Source: Streptomyces sp. B93 (GTDB lineage: Bacteria > Actinomycetota > Actinomycetes > Streptomycetales > Streptomycetaceae). Taken from it: DNA of 64,000 nucleotides. The stretch is taken from contig NZ_JAGPXL010000020.1 in assembly GCF_018070565.1 (NCBI RefSeq), positions 49,528 to 113,527 on the forward strand, given 5' to 3'. Positions 46,098-54,521 of the stretch are shown in pieces. Both the position numbers and the translations under genes were made by a program. Position 1 is the first letter of the stretch. Every line of letters starts with the position of its first letter. The notes under the pieces are model-generated. The model worked only from the letters and a program-made list of their open reading frames with translations. It was not told the DNA's origin and searched no databases.

Positions 46098-47336
46098 TCA
46101 GCTCGCGTTGTCGGTGCCGGGACCCGCGTAGTCAGAGGTGAAGCAGGACTTGACGGCCTTCTCGGTGAGGGGGCGTCCGGCGAAGTCGAGCCGGGAGGCG
46201 ACCTTGTCGTCCGGGGCGTCGTTGGGGTCGTCGTCGAACCAGATCGACCACCAGTAGACGCCCTGCATCCGCCGTTCCTGGACGACCTGGCAGGCGGCCT
46301 CGTACCAGTTGGCCTGCACCTCGGGGTTGACGGCGTTCTTGGTGTAGAAGTCGCCGGGTGCGTGGTAGGCGCCGTCCATGGCGCCGATGCCGGTCTCGGA
46401 GATGGTGATGTTCGGCAGCGGGCCGGTGGCCTTCTTGTCCAGCCAGCCCTGCCAGCCGTCGACGAGGGCGTCGACGGAGGCGTCGTCGTCGACCTGGACG
46501 GGGAAGTAGGCGTCGACGCCGAGGTGGCTGACCGGCATGTTGATGCGGCCGGAGACGTAGTTGTCCCAGTTGGCGTCGTAGGCGACCTCACCGGAGAAGG
46601 TCTGCTCGGCGGAGCCGACCAGGGCGGTCCAGCCGGGGTCGCCCTCCATGGAGTTCAGCTCGGTGCCGATGACGAAGGTGTTGGTCTTCGTCCTCTCGGC
46701 GGCTTCGAGGTACGGGGTGAGGAACTCCCCGTAGGAGGTGAACCAGGCGGAGCGGGAGGCGGGTTCGATGTTGCCGCGCCAGCCCTCCGGCGGGTCCAGG
46801 GCGGCCTCGTCCATGATCGGGCGGAGCGTGGTGCGGAAGCCCGCCTCCTTGAACACCTTCAGCACGCGCTGCACGCGCTCCGGGGAGGGGGTCTTGGCCT
46901 CCGCGGAGAGGGTGTTGGAGGTGACGCCCTCGGTGAAGTAGGGGAACGAGAGGGAGACCGAGTTGGCGCCGAGGCCGATCAGGTACTCGGCGTGCTTGGC
47001 GGCCTGCTTCTCGATGAAGGAGTCGGAACGTTTCTGCTCTTCCTCTTCCCAGTAGAGCTGTACGCCCCACTGCGCCCTGCCCTCCTTCCACGGCTCGGCG
47101 ACCCGGAGGGCGCCGGAGGAGGCGGAGGACGGCGGGGCGGGGGTGCCCGGGTCACCGTCGTCGGTGGTGTCGTCGGAGGACGTGGCGGATTCCTCGGCCT
47201 CGCCCATCACGAACCTGGGCAGGGCCGAACCCGACTCCCAGCGCACCGGGTGGTCGCCGATGACGAACGGGGTGCCCAGGACGACGGTGAGGAAGGTCAC
47301 CGGAAAAATGGCAAGCAGAGGCAGTCGTGAACGCAT
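46098..47336 (-). CDS. Exported GH113-like glycoside hydrolase
   Basis: The product has 412 residues from ATG 47336. An N-terminal hydrophobic anchor (about 5-25) and an acidic Ser/Pro linker precede a TIM barrel. Acid/base Glu lies in GTELNSME, the putative nucleophile Glu in ISETGIGAM, with VYWWSIWF near the end, as in clan GH-A/GH113 beta-mannanases. It lies between the GT2 and nucleotidyltransferase genes, so it may trim the polymer they make. Confidence 0.75.
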   Translation of the reverse strand: MRSRLPLLAIFPVTFLTVVLGTPFVIGDHPVRWESGSALPRFVMGEAEESATSSDDTTDDGDPGTPAPPSSASSGALRVAEPWKEGRAQWGVQLYWEEEEQKRSDSFIEKQAAKHAEYLIGLGANSVSLSFPYFTEGVTSNTLSAEAKTPSPERVQRVLKVFKEAGFRTTLRPIMDEAALDPPEGWRGNIEPASRSAWFTSYGEFLTPYLEAAERTKTNTFVIGTELNSMEGDPGWTALVGSAEQTFSGEVAYDANWDNYVSGRINMPVSHLGVDAYFPVQVDDDASVDALVDGWQGWLDKKATGPLPNITISETGIGAMDGAYHAPGDFYTKNAVNPEVQANWYEAACQVVQERRMQGVYWWSIWFDDDPNDAPDDKVASRLDFAGRPLTEKAVKSCFTSDYAGPGTDNAS

Positions 47337-47356
47337 GTCAGTTGTCTTCCGGGCGG

Positions 47357-48889
47357 TCAGGCGGGCTTGGCGATCACGACGAACTTGTTCTCCTCGCGGC
47401 GGACGAACCTCAGGAAGCCCTTGAAGCCGCCGAGGCCCTCCAGCACGGAGAACACGGGGATGAGCGCGACCACCACGATCGGTTCCCACCACTTGCGCCG
47501 GCCGCTGAGCGACGCGAGCGCGTTCAGCCGCAGCCCTTCCCAGTAGGTCCAGATGACATAGGCGAAGTTGAGGGCCCACAGGATGACCACGGACTGGGTC
47601 GCCGGGGAGGTGTTCATGTCGTTCATCAGCCAGCCGATGAGCAGGACGGCGGCGATGTGCTGGAGCGGGCCGAGGATCCAGGTGGCCACGCAGATCGACA
47701 GGAACCAGCGGTAGCGCCAGGGCACCGCCTTGTTGCAGCACAGCGCCACCAGGCCCCACGCCCAGCGGTCGCGCTGCTTGACGAAGTCCTCGGCGCTGGC
47801 CGGGGAGGCGCCGTAGCAGCGGCCGTTGAACCAGTCGCTGCGGCCCGGGTACATACGGCAGAAGGTGAGGGCGAGCCGGGCGTCCTCGACGATCTCCTTG
47901 GGGCCGAAGTCCCAGCCGATCTCCGCCTCGACGGAGGCGCGCAGCACCAGCAGCTCGCCGTGCACACCGGCGGCCGGGGTGCCCATGCCGGTCAGCGCGC
48001 GGAAGCGGGCGATGTCGTCGGCGGGGCGCACGGCGTCCGCGAGCCAGGTGAACATGTTGACCGCGTTCTCACGGGGGTACGTGAGGATGCCCTGGGCCAT
48101 GTGCTTGGCCTCGTCGGGATGGGCGCGGCGCTGCCGGTTGATGAACTGGGCGAGCGAGGACGCGGTGTCGGGCCCCACGCCGGTGTCGTCGTCCATGTGC
48201 AGGACCCACACGTAGTCGAGGGCCTCGCCCTCCGCGATGCGCAGTTCGTGGGCGTAGTGGTTGGCGCGGGCCTTGAAGCGGGTGCCGTTCTCCGGGACGT
48301 AGTCCTTGGGCACGGTGATCACCCGCATCAGCGGGTGCGAGGCGGCGAGCCGGTCGATGTCGGCCGCGGCCTCGCAGCCCTCCTCGGTGAGGATGTCGAC
48401 CCGCATGTACGGGAACCACTCCGGCAGGTGCTCGACGTAGGACAGGACGGAGCGTTCCAGGGCCGGGTAGGTGTCGTGGCGGCCGATGGTCGGGCACAGG
48501 ACGATCAGGAAGTCCTCGTGCGCCGGGGCCGGAGCGGTCATCCGGTCACTCTGGCGGACCCGGCGGCGGATCAGCAGCGCACCCTGGAGGCCGACCAGCA
48601 CGCCCACCACGGGCAGTGACCAGACGACGGTCAGGATCCAGCTCAGCGGTGACGAACTGGGCTTGTAGGACCACAGCCCGAAAGCGACCAGCGCGACGAA
48701 CGGCACCAGGAAGGGGAGGATGCCCGGCTTCCATGACGCGGTGCGTTTCGCGAGCTTCGCATTGTGCCGCGAATGCGGCATACCCCCGTCGACCATTGTC
48801 GTAGCCATGACGACTGCGGCACTCCCCATGAGATCGGTGGTGCGTCGGGGCACGGCAGAATCCGACCGGGCGCGCGGTATGGCGCTCAC
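47357..48889 (-). CDS. GT2 processive glycosyltransferase, membrane-bound
   Basis: The product has 510 residues. Two N-terminal helices (about 55-100), a GT2 catalytic domain (LIVLCPTIGRHDTYP, HMDDDTGVG for the DxD, EDARLAL, and KQRDRWAWG for the QxxRW-like motif), and several C-terminal helices are typical of cellulose/mannan synthase-like enzymes. GTG 48889 has AGGAG 9 nt upstream; later ATGs at 48829-48781 are alternatives. Head of a four-gene set with GH113, nucleotidyltransferase and acyltransferase. Confidence 0.85.
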   Translation of the reverse strand: MSAIPRARSDSAVPRRTTDLMGSAAVVMATTMVDGGMPHSRHNAKLAKRTASWKPGILPFLVPFVALVAFGLWSYKPSSSPLSWILTVVWSLPVVGVLVGLQGALLIRRRVRQSDRMTAPAPAHEDFLIVLCPTIGRHDTYPALERSVLSYVEHLPEWFPYMRVDILTEEGCEAAADIDRLAASHPLMRVITVPKDYVPENGTRFKARANHYAHELRIAEGEALDYVWVLHMDDDTGVGPDTASSLAQFINRQRRAHPDEAKHMAQGILTYPRENAVNMFTWLADAVRPADDIARFRALTGMGTPAAGVHGELLVLRASVEAEIGWDFGPKEIVEDARLALTFCRMYPGRSDWFNGRCYGASPASAEDFVKQRDRWAWGLVALCCNKAVPWRYRWFLSICVATWILGPLQHIAAVLLIGWLMNDMNTSPATQSVVILWALNFAYVIWTYWEGLRLNALASLSGRRKWWEPIVVVALIPVFSVLEGLGGFKGFLRFVRREENKFVVIAKPA

Positions 48890-49058
48890 GGCACGGTGCT
48901 CCTGGTGTTGCCCCCCGACGCCTCCATTGGCGTCACGTCGGCCACGCGCCAGTCAGAAGCCCCCCCGGGCGACAAACCGTTGGCCGAACAGATCCACAAT
49001 GCTCGCACACGGGTGTGAATGCGGGAACGGCTGTGAGGGAGATGTGGTCAAAAGTTAA

Positions 49059-50411
49059 TCAAGTGAAAGGTTGCCCTGTGGCAACGTGAGGGGAGTAATA
49101 CGTCCTTTTGACATCGTCTGGGGTGTTCTTTTGGCGTGGAGTGGAGACGTTGTCGTACGTCAGCGCCTGACCCCATACGGTCCACAGCACCCACGGCGTC
49201 CTGGACAAGGTCTCCGGCCGGGCCGCGTTGAGCGGCACATGGAAGGACTCGGCGACGATCCGGGGCCTGCGGTACCTCTCCAGTCCGCGGTACCACGGCT
49301 CCGTCCAGGCTCCGCCGCCGAACGGGTCGGCCGGGGAACCGCTGTAGTCGTCGACACCCACGACATCGACGTACCGGCCGCCCGGGTAGTAGGGGCTGGG
49401 GTCGTGTCCGTAGCCGCCGTCCCATGAGTTCGGCGACCACACGAGGATCAGGTTGTGCAGGCCGCGCCGGTGCACCAGGTAGTCGTACGTCAGCCGCCAC
49501 AGCGCGCGGAACGCCGCCGGGTCCTGGCCCGCCCACCAGAAGCCCTTCCCCGGTGCCGTGTTCATCTCGTGGTACGGCCGCAGCAGCACCGGTACGCCGC
49601 AGTCGGCGAGGTAGGCCAGATGGTCCGCGAGGAACGCCAGGTCGTACAACAGGGCCTGGTTCTCGGAGCTGCCCGGGGTGATCACCCGGGCGAACCAGCC
49701 GTCGTCCCGCGCCCCGGGCGACGCCCGGTGCTTGGTCTGCGCGAAGCCCTTGACCGGGCTGCCCGGATACGGCTGGTGGAAGGAGAAACCGACCAGGCCC
49801 CCGGGCTCGCCCCCGTTCTCCGGCAGCCGCGCCTCGGTGCCGGAGGAGCAGTCGGTGTGCCCGCCGGACGGACGGTACGAGCCGTCGGCCGCCCGGGGCA
49901 GCCCGGCCCACACGCCGACCGCGAGGTCCACGGCGTCGTCGGTGTACCCCCACATCGGGCGGCAGCTCGGCCAGGCCCGTGAGTAGGACCGCGCCTCGCC
50001 CACCGCCCAGCCCGGCTGTCCGTAGCCGGGGCCCAGGTCCAGCTCCACGAAGGCGGGCAGCCGACCGGTGATGTCCCGCGCCTTGCGGTAGTAGTAGCCC
50101 GGCGGCTTGGTGCCCCGGTAGTCGCCGTAGACCGCGTTGTACCGCTCGTTGTGCAGCTCCACGTGCTGCCCGATCAGCGTGCGGCTCGGACGACCCCGGC
50201 GGGCGTCGTTCTCCAGGCCCGCCAGCAGCGCGTACGCCCGGCGCGCGGCGGGGGTGGCCCGGGGGTCGCGGGCGCGGAGGTCGGTGGGGACCAGGGTCGG
50301 GCCCGGCGCATCCTCCCCGCCCGTCTTCAGCCGGCTCCAGACCCCCAGCGGGGTCAGCAGCGCGGCGCCCGCGGCGGCGCCGAGCAGGCCGAGCCGGCCG
50401 CGGCTGCGCAC
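49059..50411 (-). CDS. Exported GH26-like beta-mannanase
   Basis: The product has 450 residues. A signal or anchor (LGLLGAAAGAALLTPLG) is followed by a GH26 barrel with acid/base Glu in LLRPYHEMN and nucleophile Glu in RIVAESFHVP, plus LVWSPNSW. GTG 50411 lies 6 nt after the stop of the upstream membrane protein gene, implying co-transcription. GH26 enzymes cut beta-1,4-mannans. No binding module is attached. Confidence 0.85.
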   Translation of the reverse strand: MRSRGRLGLLGAAAGAALLTPLGVWSRLKTGGEDAPGPTLVPTDLRARDPRATPAARRAYALLAGLENDARRGRPSRTLIGQHVELHNERYNAVYGDYRGTKPPGYYYRKARDITGRLPAFVELDLGPGYGQPGWAVGEARSYSRAWPSCRPMWGYTDDAVDLAVGVWAGLPRAADGSYRPSGGHTDCSSGTEARLPENGGEPGGLVGFSFHQPYPGSPVKGFAQTKHRASPGARDDGWFARVITPGSSENQALLYDLAFLADHLAYLADCGVPVLLRPYHEMNTAPGKGFWWAGQDPAAFRALWRLTYDYLVHRRGLHNLILVWSPNSWDGGYGHDPSPYYPGGRYVDVVGVDDYSGSPADPFGGGAWTEPWYRGLERYRRPRIVAESFHVPLNAARPETLSRTPWVLWTVWGQALTYDNVSTPRQKNTPDDVKRTYYSPHVATGQPFT

Positions 50412-50417
50412 CCGGCG

Positions 50418-51299
50418 CTACTCGTTCGCCGCTGCCGACGCCTGGGCCTCGCCGCGGCGGCGGATCTGCCGGAAGGTGAACTCGGCCAGGTCGTCGCCGG
50501 TGGCGAAGACGGCCGTGTCCTTCGTGGTCACGTCCTTGCCGTTGGTGAAACCGGCGAGGGTGAAGTAGGCGTACCGGCCGTAGGCGTTGGTGGTGGAGCG
50601 GCAGACGGCTCCGGAGCAGAACGCCTTCACACCGCCGCCGGACAGCGCCCGGACGATGCTCTTCTGGTCGGCCTGCTCCTTGGCCCTGGTCGCCTGCGCC
50701 TCGGTGTCGAAGACCGCCACGCCGACCGTGACCGCGACGCCGTCCTTGGTGTACGTGACACGTATCAGCCGGGTGCAGTCGTTGTCGGTGAGGATCTTCG
50801 GCAGGGTGCGCTCCGCCGCCGAGGCGCAGTTCGTCGTGTCGGCCGTCGGACCCTTCTTGTACACCGTGTCACCCATGGTCAGCTGGGTGCCCGGGAAGAG
50901 CGTCTGCGGGCTGAGCGGGGCCTTGTCCTTCTTCTTGCTGGCGATGAAGTCCTTCGGGTCCAGCGGCGGCGGCGCCGAGGTCGGCTCGAACGACGGCGCG
51001 GCCGGGCTGCTCGGCAGGCCGGCGGTGGCGGGCAGCTGGGACGAGGGCTGCTTGGCGGCCGGATCGCCGCCGTCCGCCGACACGACGGCCACCGCGACGG
51101 CGGCGCCGATCGCGACGGTGGCCAGCGCGCCCCCGCCGATCATCAGCAGTCGGCGCCGTCGGTTGCGCGCCTCGGACGCCTCGGCCAGTGCCGCCCAGTC
51201 CGGGGTCTGGCTGCCGCCGCCGCTGTTCCACGGCTCCTGCTGCGAGTGCGGTTTCCAGGGATCCCACTGCGACGGAGGTCCCCCCTGCCCAAAGCTCAT
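50418..51299 (-). CDS. Single-pass membrane protein of unknown function
   Basis: The product has 293 residues. A Gly/Pro/Gln-rich cytoplasmic N-terminus is followed by RRRRLL, one transmembrane helix (about 60-82), and an extracytoplasmic domain with Cys residues in NCASA, NDCTRLI and KAFCSGAVCRS. I do not recognise the family. ATG 51299 is chosen; ATG 51308 is possible; neither has a good ribosome binding site. Co-transcribed with the GH26 gene. Confidence 0.75.
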   Translation of the reverse strand: MSFGQGGPPSQWDPWKPHSQQEPWNSGGGSQTPDWAALAEASEARNRRRRLLMIGGGALATVAIGAAVAVAVVSADGGDPAAKQPSSQLPATAGLPSSPAAPSFEPTSAPPPLDPKDFIASKKKDKAPLSPQTLFPGTQLTMGDTVYKKGPTADTTNCASAAERTLPKILTDNDCTRLIRVTYTKDGVAVTVGVAVFDTEAQATRAKEQADQKSIVRALSGGGVKAFCSGAVCRSTTNAYGRYAYFTLAGFTNGKDVTTKDTAVFATGDDLAEFTFRQIRRRGEAQASAAANE

Positions 51300-51444
51300 G
51301 GGCCGCATCTTAGACGGGGCGCGGGGCGGGCCGTTCCGCCTCAACGGGCCCTGGGGGTGGCGGGGTTCTGGCGGCGGGGCCGGCTTGTCACGCTCCGTGG
51401 TCGAGGGGGTGGGGGTGGTAGCGGTCGGTGGTCGTTCGGATGTG

Positions 51445-51554
51445 GGGGCTGGCTTTGCCGGGCGTAGGTCCTGGCTTTGCTGGTCGCGGGTCCTGGCTTT
51501 GCTGGTCAGGGGTCCTGGCTTCTCGGGGCGCGGGTGCCGGCCTCTCGGGGCGCG
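51445..51554 (+). repeat. 22-bp tandem repeat (five units)
   Basis: Five 22-nt units related to GGTCCTGGCTTTGCTGGTCG-CG at 51445, 51467, 51489, 51511 and 51533; units 2 and 3 are nearly identical and the rest are degenerate. The array lies about 75 bp upstream of the rplM -35. The period is two DNA helical turns. Confidence 0.85.
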
Positions 51555-51626
51555 CGATACCGGGCTCTCTCGCTCGCGCGCCCCGGCCTTCTGGCCGCGG
51601 TCCCGAGGCCTCTCCGATCGCGCGTT

Positions 51627-51655
51627 TTGACCCCTCCGCGCCGCCCCGGTATCCT
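51627..51655 (+). promoter_or_regulatory. Putative rplM-rpsI promoter
   Basis: TTGACC (51627-51632) and TATCCT (51650-51655) are 17 nt apart, matching the housekeeping consensus and the rpsL promoter spacing. Predicted leader is about 170 nt. Confidence 0.7.
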
Positions 51656-51734
51656 GCTGGTTCGTTGTGTATTGGCTTGCTCATTCTCACGGGACGGGCC
51701 CTTACACCGGTCCACCGGGCCGATGACCAGCGAC

Positions 51735-51766
51735 CCCACGCACGCGGTATGCGTCGCCGCCGTGGG
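51735..51766 (+). promoter_or_regulatory. rplM leader hairpin
   Basis: CCCACG-cac-GCGG (51735-51747) pairs with CCGC-CGTGGG (51757-51766) with a 3-nt bulge. It lies in the 5' UTR of rplM; L13 autoregulates through its leader in some bacteria, so a similar role is possible but unproven here. Confidence 0.4.
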
Positions 51767-51833
51767 CCCAGGCTGTCGTGATCGTTTCGGTGACCTTGTC
51801 AGGACCATTCACTCGAAGCGAAGGCTACGAACC

Positions 51834-52277
51834 GTGCGTACGTACAGCCCCAAGCCCGGCGATGTGACGCGCCAGTGGCACGTCATCGACGCTCAGGACA
51901 TCGTCCTGGGCCGTCTCGCCTCCACCGCCGCGTCCCTTCTGCGGGGCAAGCACAAGCCGATCTACGCGCCCCACGTCGACACCGGTGACTTCGTCATCAT
52001 CATCAACGCCGACAAGGTGCACCTGTCCGGCAACAAGCGGACCCAGAAGATGGCGTACCGCCACTCCGGCTACCCGGGTGGTCTGCGCTCCGTCCGCTAC
52101 GACGAACTGCTGGAGAAGAACCCCGAGAAGGCCATCGAGAAGGCCGTCAAGGGCATGCTCCCCAAGAACTCCCTGGGCCGTCAGATGCTCTCGAAGCTGA
52201 AGGTCTACAAGGGTGACCAGCACCCGCACGGCGCGCAGCAGCCGCAGCCGTACGAGATCACCCAGGTCGCGCAGTAA
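51834..52277 (+). CDS. rplM: 50S ribosomal protein L13
   Basis: The product has 147 residues from GTG 51834 (MRTYSPKPGDVTRQWHV). It is an early 50S assembly protein. The GMLPKNSLGRQML block is conserved. Forms an operon with rpsI (42-nt gap). Confidence 0.99.
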   Translation: MRTYSPKPGDVTRQWHVIDAQDIVLGRLASTAASLLRGKHKPIYAPHVDTGDFVIIINADKVHLSGNKRTQKMAYRHSGYPGGLRSVRYDELLEKNPEKAIEKAVKGMLPKNSLGRQMLSKLKVYKGDQHPHGAQQPQPYEITQVAQ

Positions 52278-52319
52278 GTCCGGCCACCCCCTAAGACTGA
52301 AGAGAATCTGAGGAGAATC

Positions 52320-52832
52320 GTGGCCGAGACCACTGCCGAGCAGCCGCTCGAAGAGCTTGACATCGACAGCTACACCACCGAGTCCGAGGTCCCCGTCGAG
52401 GGCGAGTACACCTCGGAGTCCATGGCCTCCCGCTTCGGCGAGCCCCAGCCCGCCGCGGGCCTGGGCCGCCGCAAGAACGCCATCGCCCGCGTCCGGATCG
52501 TCCCGGGCACCGGCAAGTGGAAGATCAACGGCCGCACCCTTGAGGACTACTTCCCCAACAAGGTGCACCAGCAGGAAGTCAACGAGCCCCTCAAGGTGCT
52601 CGAGCTGGACGGTCGCTACGACGTCGTCGCCCGTATCGCCGGTGGCGGTGTCTCCGGTCAGGCGGGTGCCCTCCGCCTCGGCCTGGCCCGCGCGCTGAAC
52701 GAGGCCGACGTCGACAACAACCGCGGTCCGCTGAAGAAGGCGGGCTTCCTGCGCCGCGACGACCGTGCGGTCGAGCGCAAGAAGGCCGGTCTGAAGAAGG
52801 CCCGCAAGGCTCCGCAGTACAGCAAGCGCTAA
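52320..52832 (+). CDS. rpsI: 30S ribosomal protein S9
   Basis: The product has 170 residues from GTG 52320 with AGGAG upstream. The S9 core begins near GLGRRKNAIARVR (about residue 47); the preceding 45 acidic residues are an actinobacterial extension. The C-terminal SKR tail contacts the P-site tRNA. Confidence 0.99.
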   Translation: MAETTAEQPLEELDIDSYTTESEVPVEGEYTSESMASRFGEPQPAAGLGRRKNAIARVRIVPGTGKWKINGRTLEDYFPNKVHQQEVNEPLKVLELDGRYDVVARIAGGGVSGQAGALRLGLARALNEADVDNNRGPLKKAGFLRRDDRAVERKKAGLKKARKAPQYSKR

Positions 52833-52850
52833 TCTGCGGCTGCGTACTCC

Positions 52851-52890
52851 GAACGCCCCGGCGGCACGCCATCGTGCTGCCGGGGCGTTC
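52851..52890 (+). terminator. rpsI terminator
   Basis: An 18-bp inverted repeat with one central mismatch (52851-52868 with 52873-52890) and a 4-nt loop, 18 nt after rpsI. Confidence 0.88.
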
Positions 52891-53056
52891 GTGTATCACA
52901 GCCATCAGGCGTATAACGGCACAAGACGCTCAAAGGCTTGTGTGATGGGCTGGTGTGATGAGATGGCCGGACCCTTGTGGCCCCGGCCACGGCAGTCGCA
53001 TGTGCGGGCCGCAGCAGGCGGCGGTTGCCGGTACTGATGCATCCTCAGGAGGACAA

Positions 53057-54415
53057 GTGGGACGACTCTTCGGCACGGACGGCGTGCGTGGTGTCGCCAA
53101 CGCGGATCTGACGGCCGAGATGGCCCTCGGTCTCTCCGTCGCGGCGGCGCACGTACTTGCCGAGGCGGGCACCTTCGCGGGCCACCGGCCGACGGCGGTG
53201 GTCGGGCGGGACCCGCGCGCGTCCGGGGAGTTCCTGGAAGCCGCCGTGGTGGCGGGCCTGGCCAGTGCGGGCGTGGACGTGCTCCGCGTCGGCGTGCTGC
53301 CGACCCCGGCCGTGGCGCACCTGACCGCCGCGCTCGGCGCCGACCTCGGTGTGATGCTCTCCGCCAGCCACAACGCCATGCCGGACAACGGCATCAAGTT
53401 CTTCGCCCGGGGCGGTCACAAGCTCGCCGACGAGCTGGAGGACCGTATCGAGCGGGTGTACGAGGAGCACCGGCGCGGCGAGCCCTGGGAGCGGCCCACC
53501 GGTGCCGGGGTCGGCCGGGTGCGCGACCACGAGGCGGGCGCCGACCAGTACGTCCAGCACCTCCTCGGCGTCCTGCCCAACCGTCTCGACGGCCTGAAGA
53601 TCGTCCTCGACGAGGCGCACGGCGCCGCCGCCCGGGTCTCGCCGGACGCCTTCGCGCGCGCCGGGGCCGAGGTCATCACCATCGGCGCCGAACCCGACGG
53701 CCTCAACATCAACGACGGCTGTGGCTCCACCCACCTCGACCAGCTCAAGGCCGCCGTCCTCGCCAACGGCGCCGACCTCGGCATCGCGCACGACGGCGAC
53801 GCCGACCGCTGCCTCGCCGTGGACCACACCGGCGACGAGGTCGACGGCGACCAGATCCTCGCGGTGCTCGCGCTGGCCATGCGGGAGCGTGCCGCGCTGG
53901 GCTCCGGCACCGTCGTGGCCACCGTGATGTCCAACCTGGGCTTCAAGCTCGCCATGGAACGCGAGGGCATCCAGCTCGTCCAGACCGCCGTTGGCGACCG
54001 GTACGTGCTGGAGGAGATGAAGGACAAGGGCCACGCCCTCGGCGGCGAGCAGTCCGGCCACGTCATCGTCCTCGAGCACGCCACCACCGGCGACGGCACC
54101 CTCACCGGCCTCCTCCTCGCCGCCCGCGTCGCCGAGACCGGCCGCTCGCTGCGGGAGCTGGCGTCCGTGATGGAACGCCTGCCGCAGGTGCTGGTCAACG
54201 TGCCCGACGTGGACAAGGGGCGGGTCGGGACCTCCGCCGACCTCGCGGCCGCGATCACCGAGGCGGAGCGGGAACTGGGCTCCACGGGGCGCGTCCTGCT
54301 GCGGCCCTCCGGCACCGAGCCGCTGGTCCGGGTGATGGTCGAGGCGGCCGACATCGACCAGGCGCGGTCGGTGGCGGGGCGGCTGGCGGATGCGGTGAAG
54401 TCGGCGCTGGGGTAG
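53057..54415 (+). CDS. glmM: Phosphoglucosamine mutase
   Basis: The product has 452 residues and converts GlcN-6-P to GlcN-1-P for peptidoglycan. The start (VGRLFGTDGVRGVAN) is GTG 53057 with AGGAGG upstream. The phosphoserine loop SASHNAMPDNG (about 103-113), metal loop DGDADR and C-terminal RPSGTEPLVR are present. The pathway partner glmS is at 58548. Confidence 0.98.
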   Translation: MGRLFGTDGVRGVANADLTAEMALGLSVAAAHVLAEAGTFAGHRPTAVVGRDPRASGEFLEAAVVAGLASAGVDVLRVGVLPTPAVAHLTAALGADLGVMLSASHNAMPDNGIKFFARGGHKLADELEDRIERVYEEHRRGEPWERPTGAGVGRVRDHEAGADQYVQHLLGVLPNRLDGLKIVLDEAHGAAARVSPDAFARAGAEVITIGAEPDGLNINDGCGSTHLDQLKAAVLANGADLGIAHDGDADRCLAVDHTGDEVDGDQILAVLALAMRERAALGSGTVVATVMSNLGFKLAMEREGIQLVQTAVGDRYVLEEMKDKGHALGGEQSGHVIVLEHATTGDGTLTGLLLAARVAETGRSLRELASVMERLPQVLVNVPDVDKGRVGTSADLAAAITEAERELGSTGRVLLRPSGTEPLVRVMVEAADIDQARSVAGRLADAVKSALG

Positions 54416-54473
54416 TTCTGCGGCTCGGCCGGTGGGGGTTGGGTTGCTGTGCGTCGCGGGCCGCGGGTTCGTT

Positions 54474-54506
54474 GTGGCCGGTCGCGCAGTTCCCCGCACC
54501 CCTTGG
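54474..54506 (+). repeat. Dispersed intergenic repeat, copy B
   Basis: Closely matches copy A at 41303-41336 (GTGGCCGGTCGCGCAGTT... to CACCCCTTGG). It lies 59 nt after glmM, again just beyond a gene 3' end. Confidence 0.7.
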
Positions 54507-54521
54507 CCTCTTCCGGGGGCG

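Larger units (their letters stand above)
51300..51833 (+). other. rplM upstream region with repeats, promoter and leader (no gene)
   Basis: This 534-nt gap between a minus-strand gene and rplM contains five 22-bp tandem repeats (51445-51554), the rplM promoter (51627-51655) and a leader of about 170 nt with a hairpin (51735-51766). Open frames here lack homology. Confidence 0.75.
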
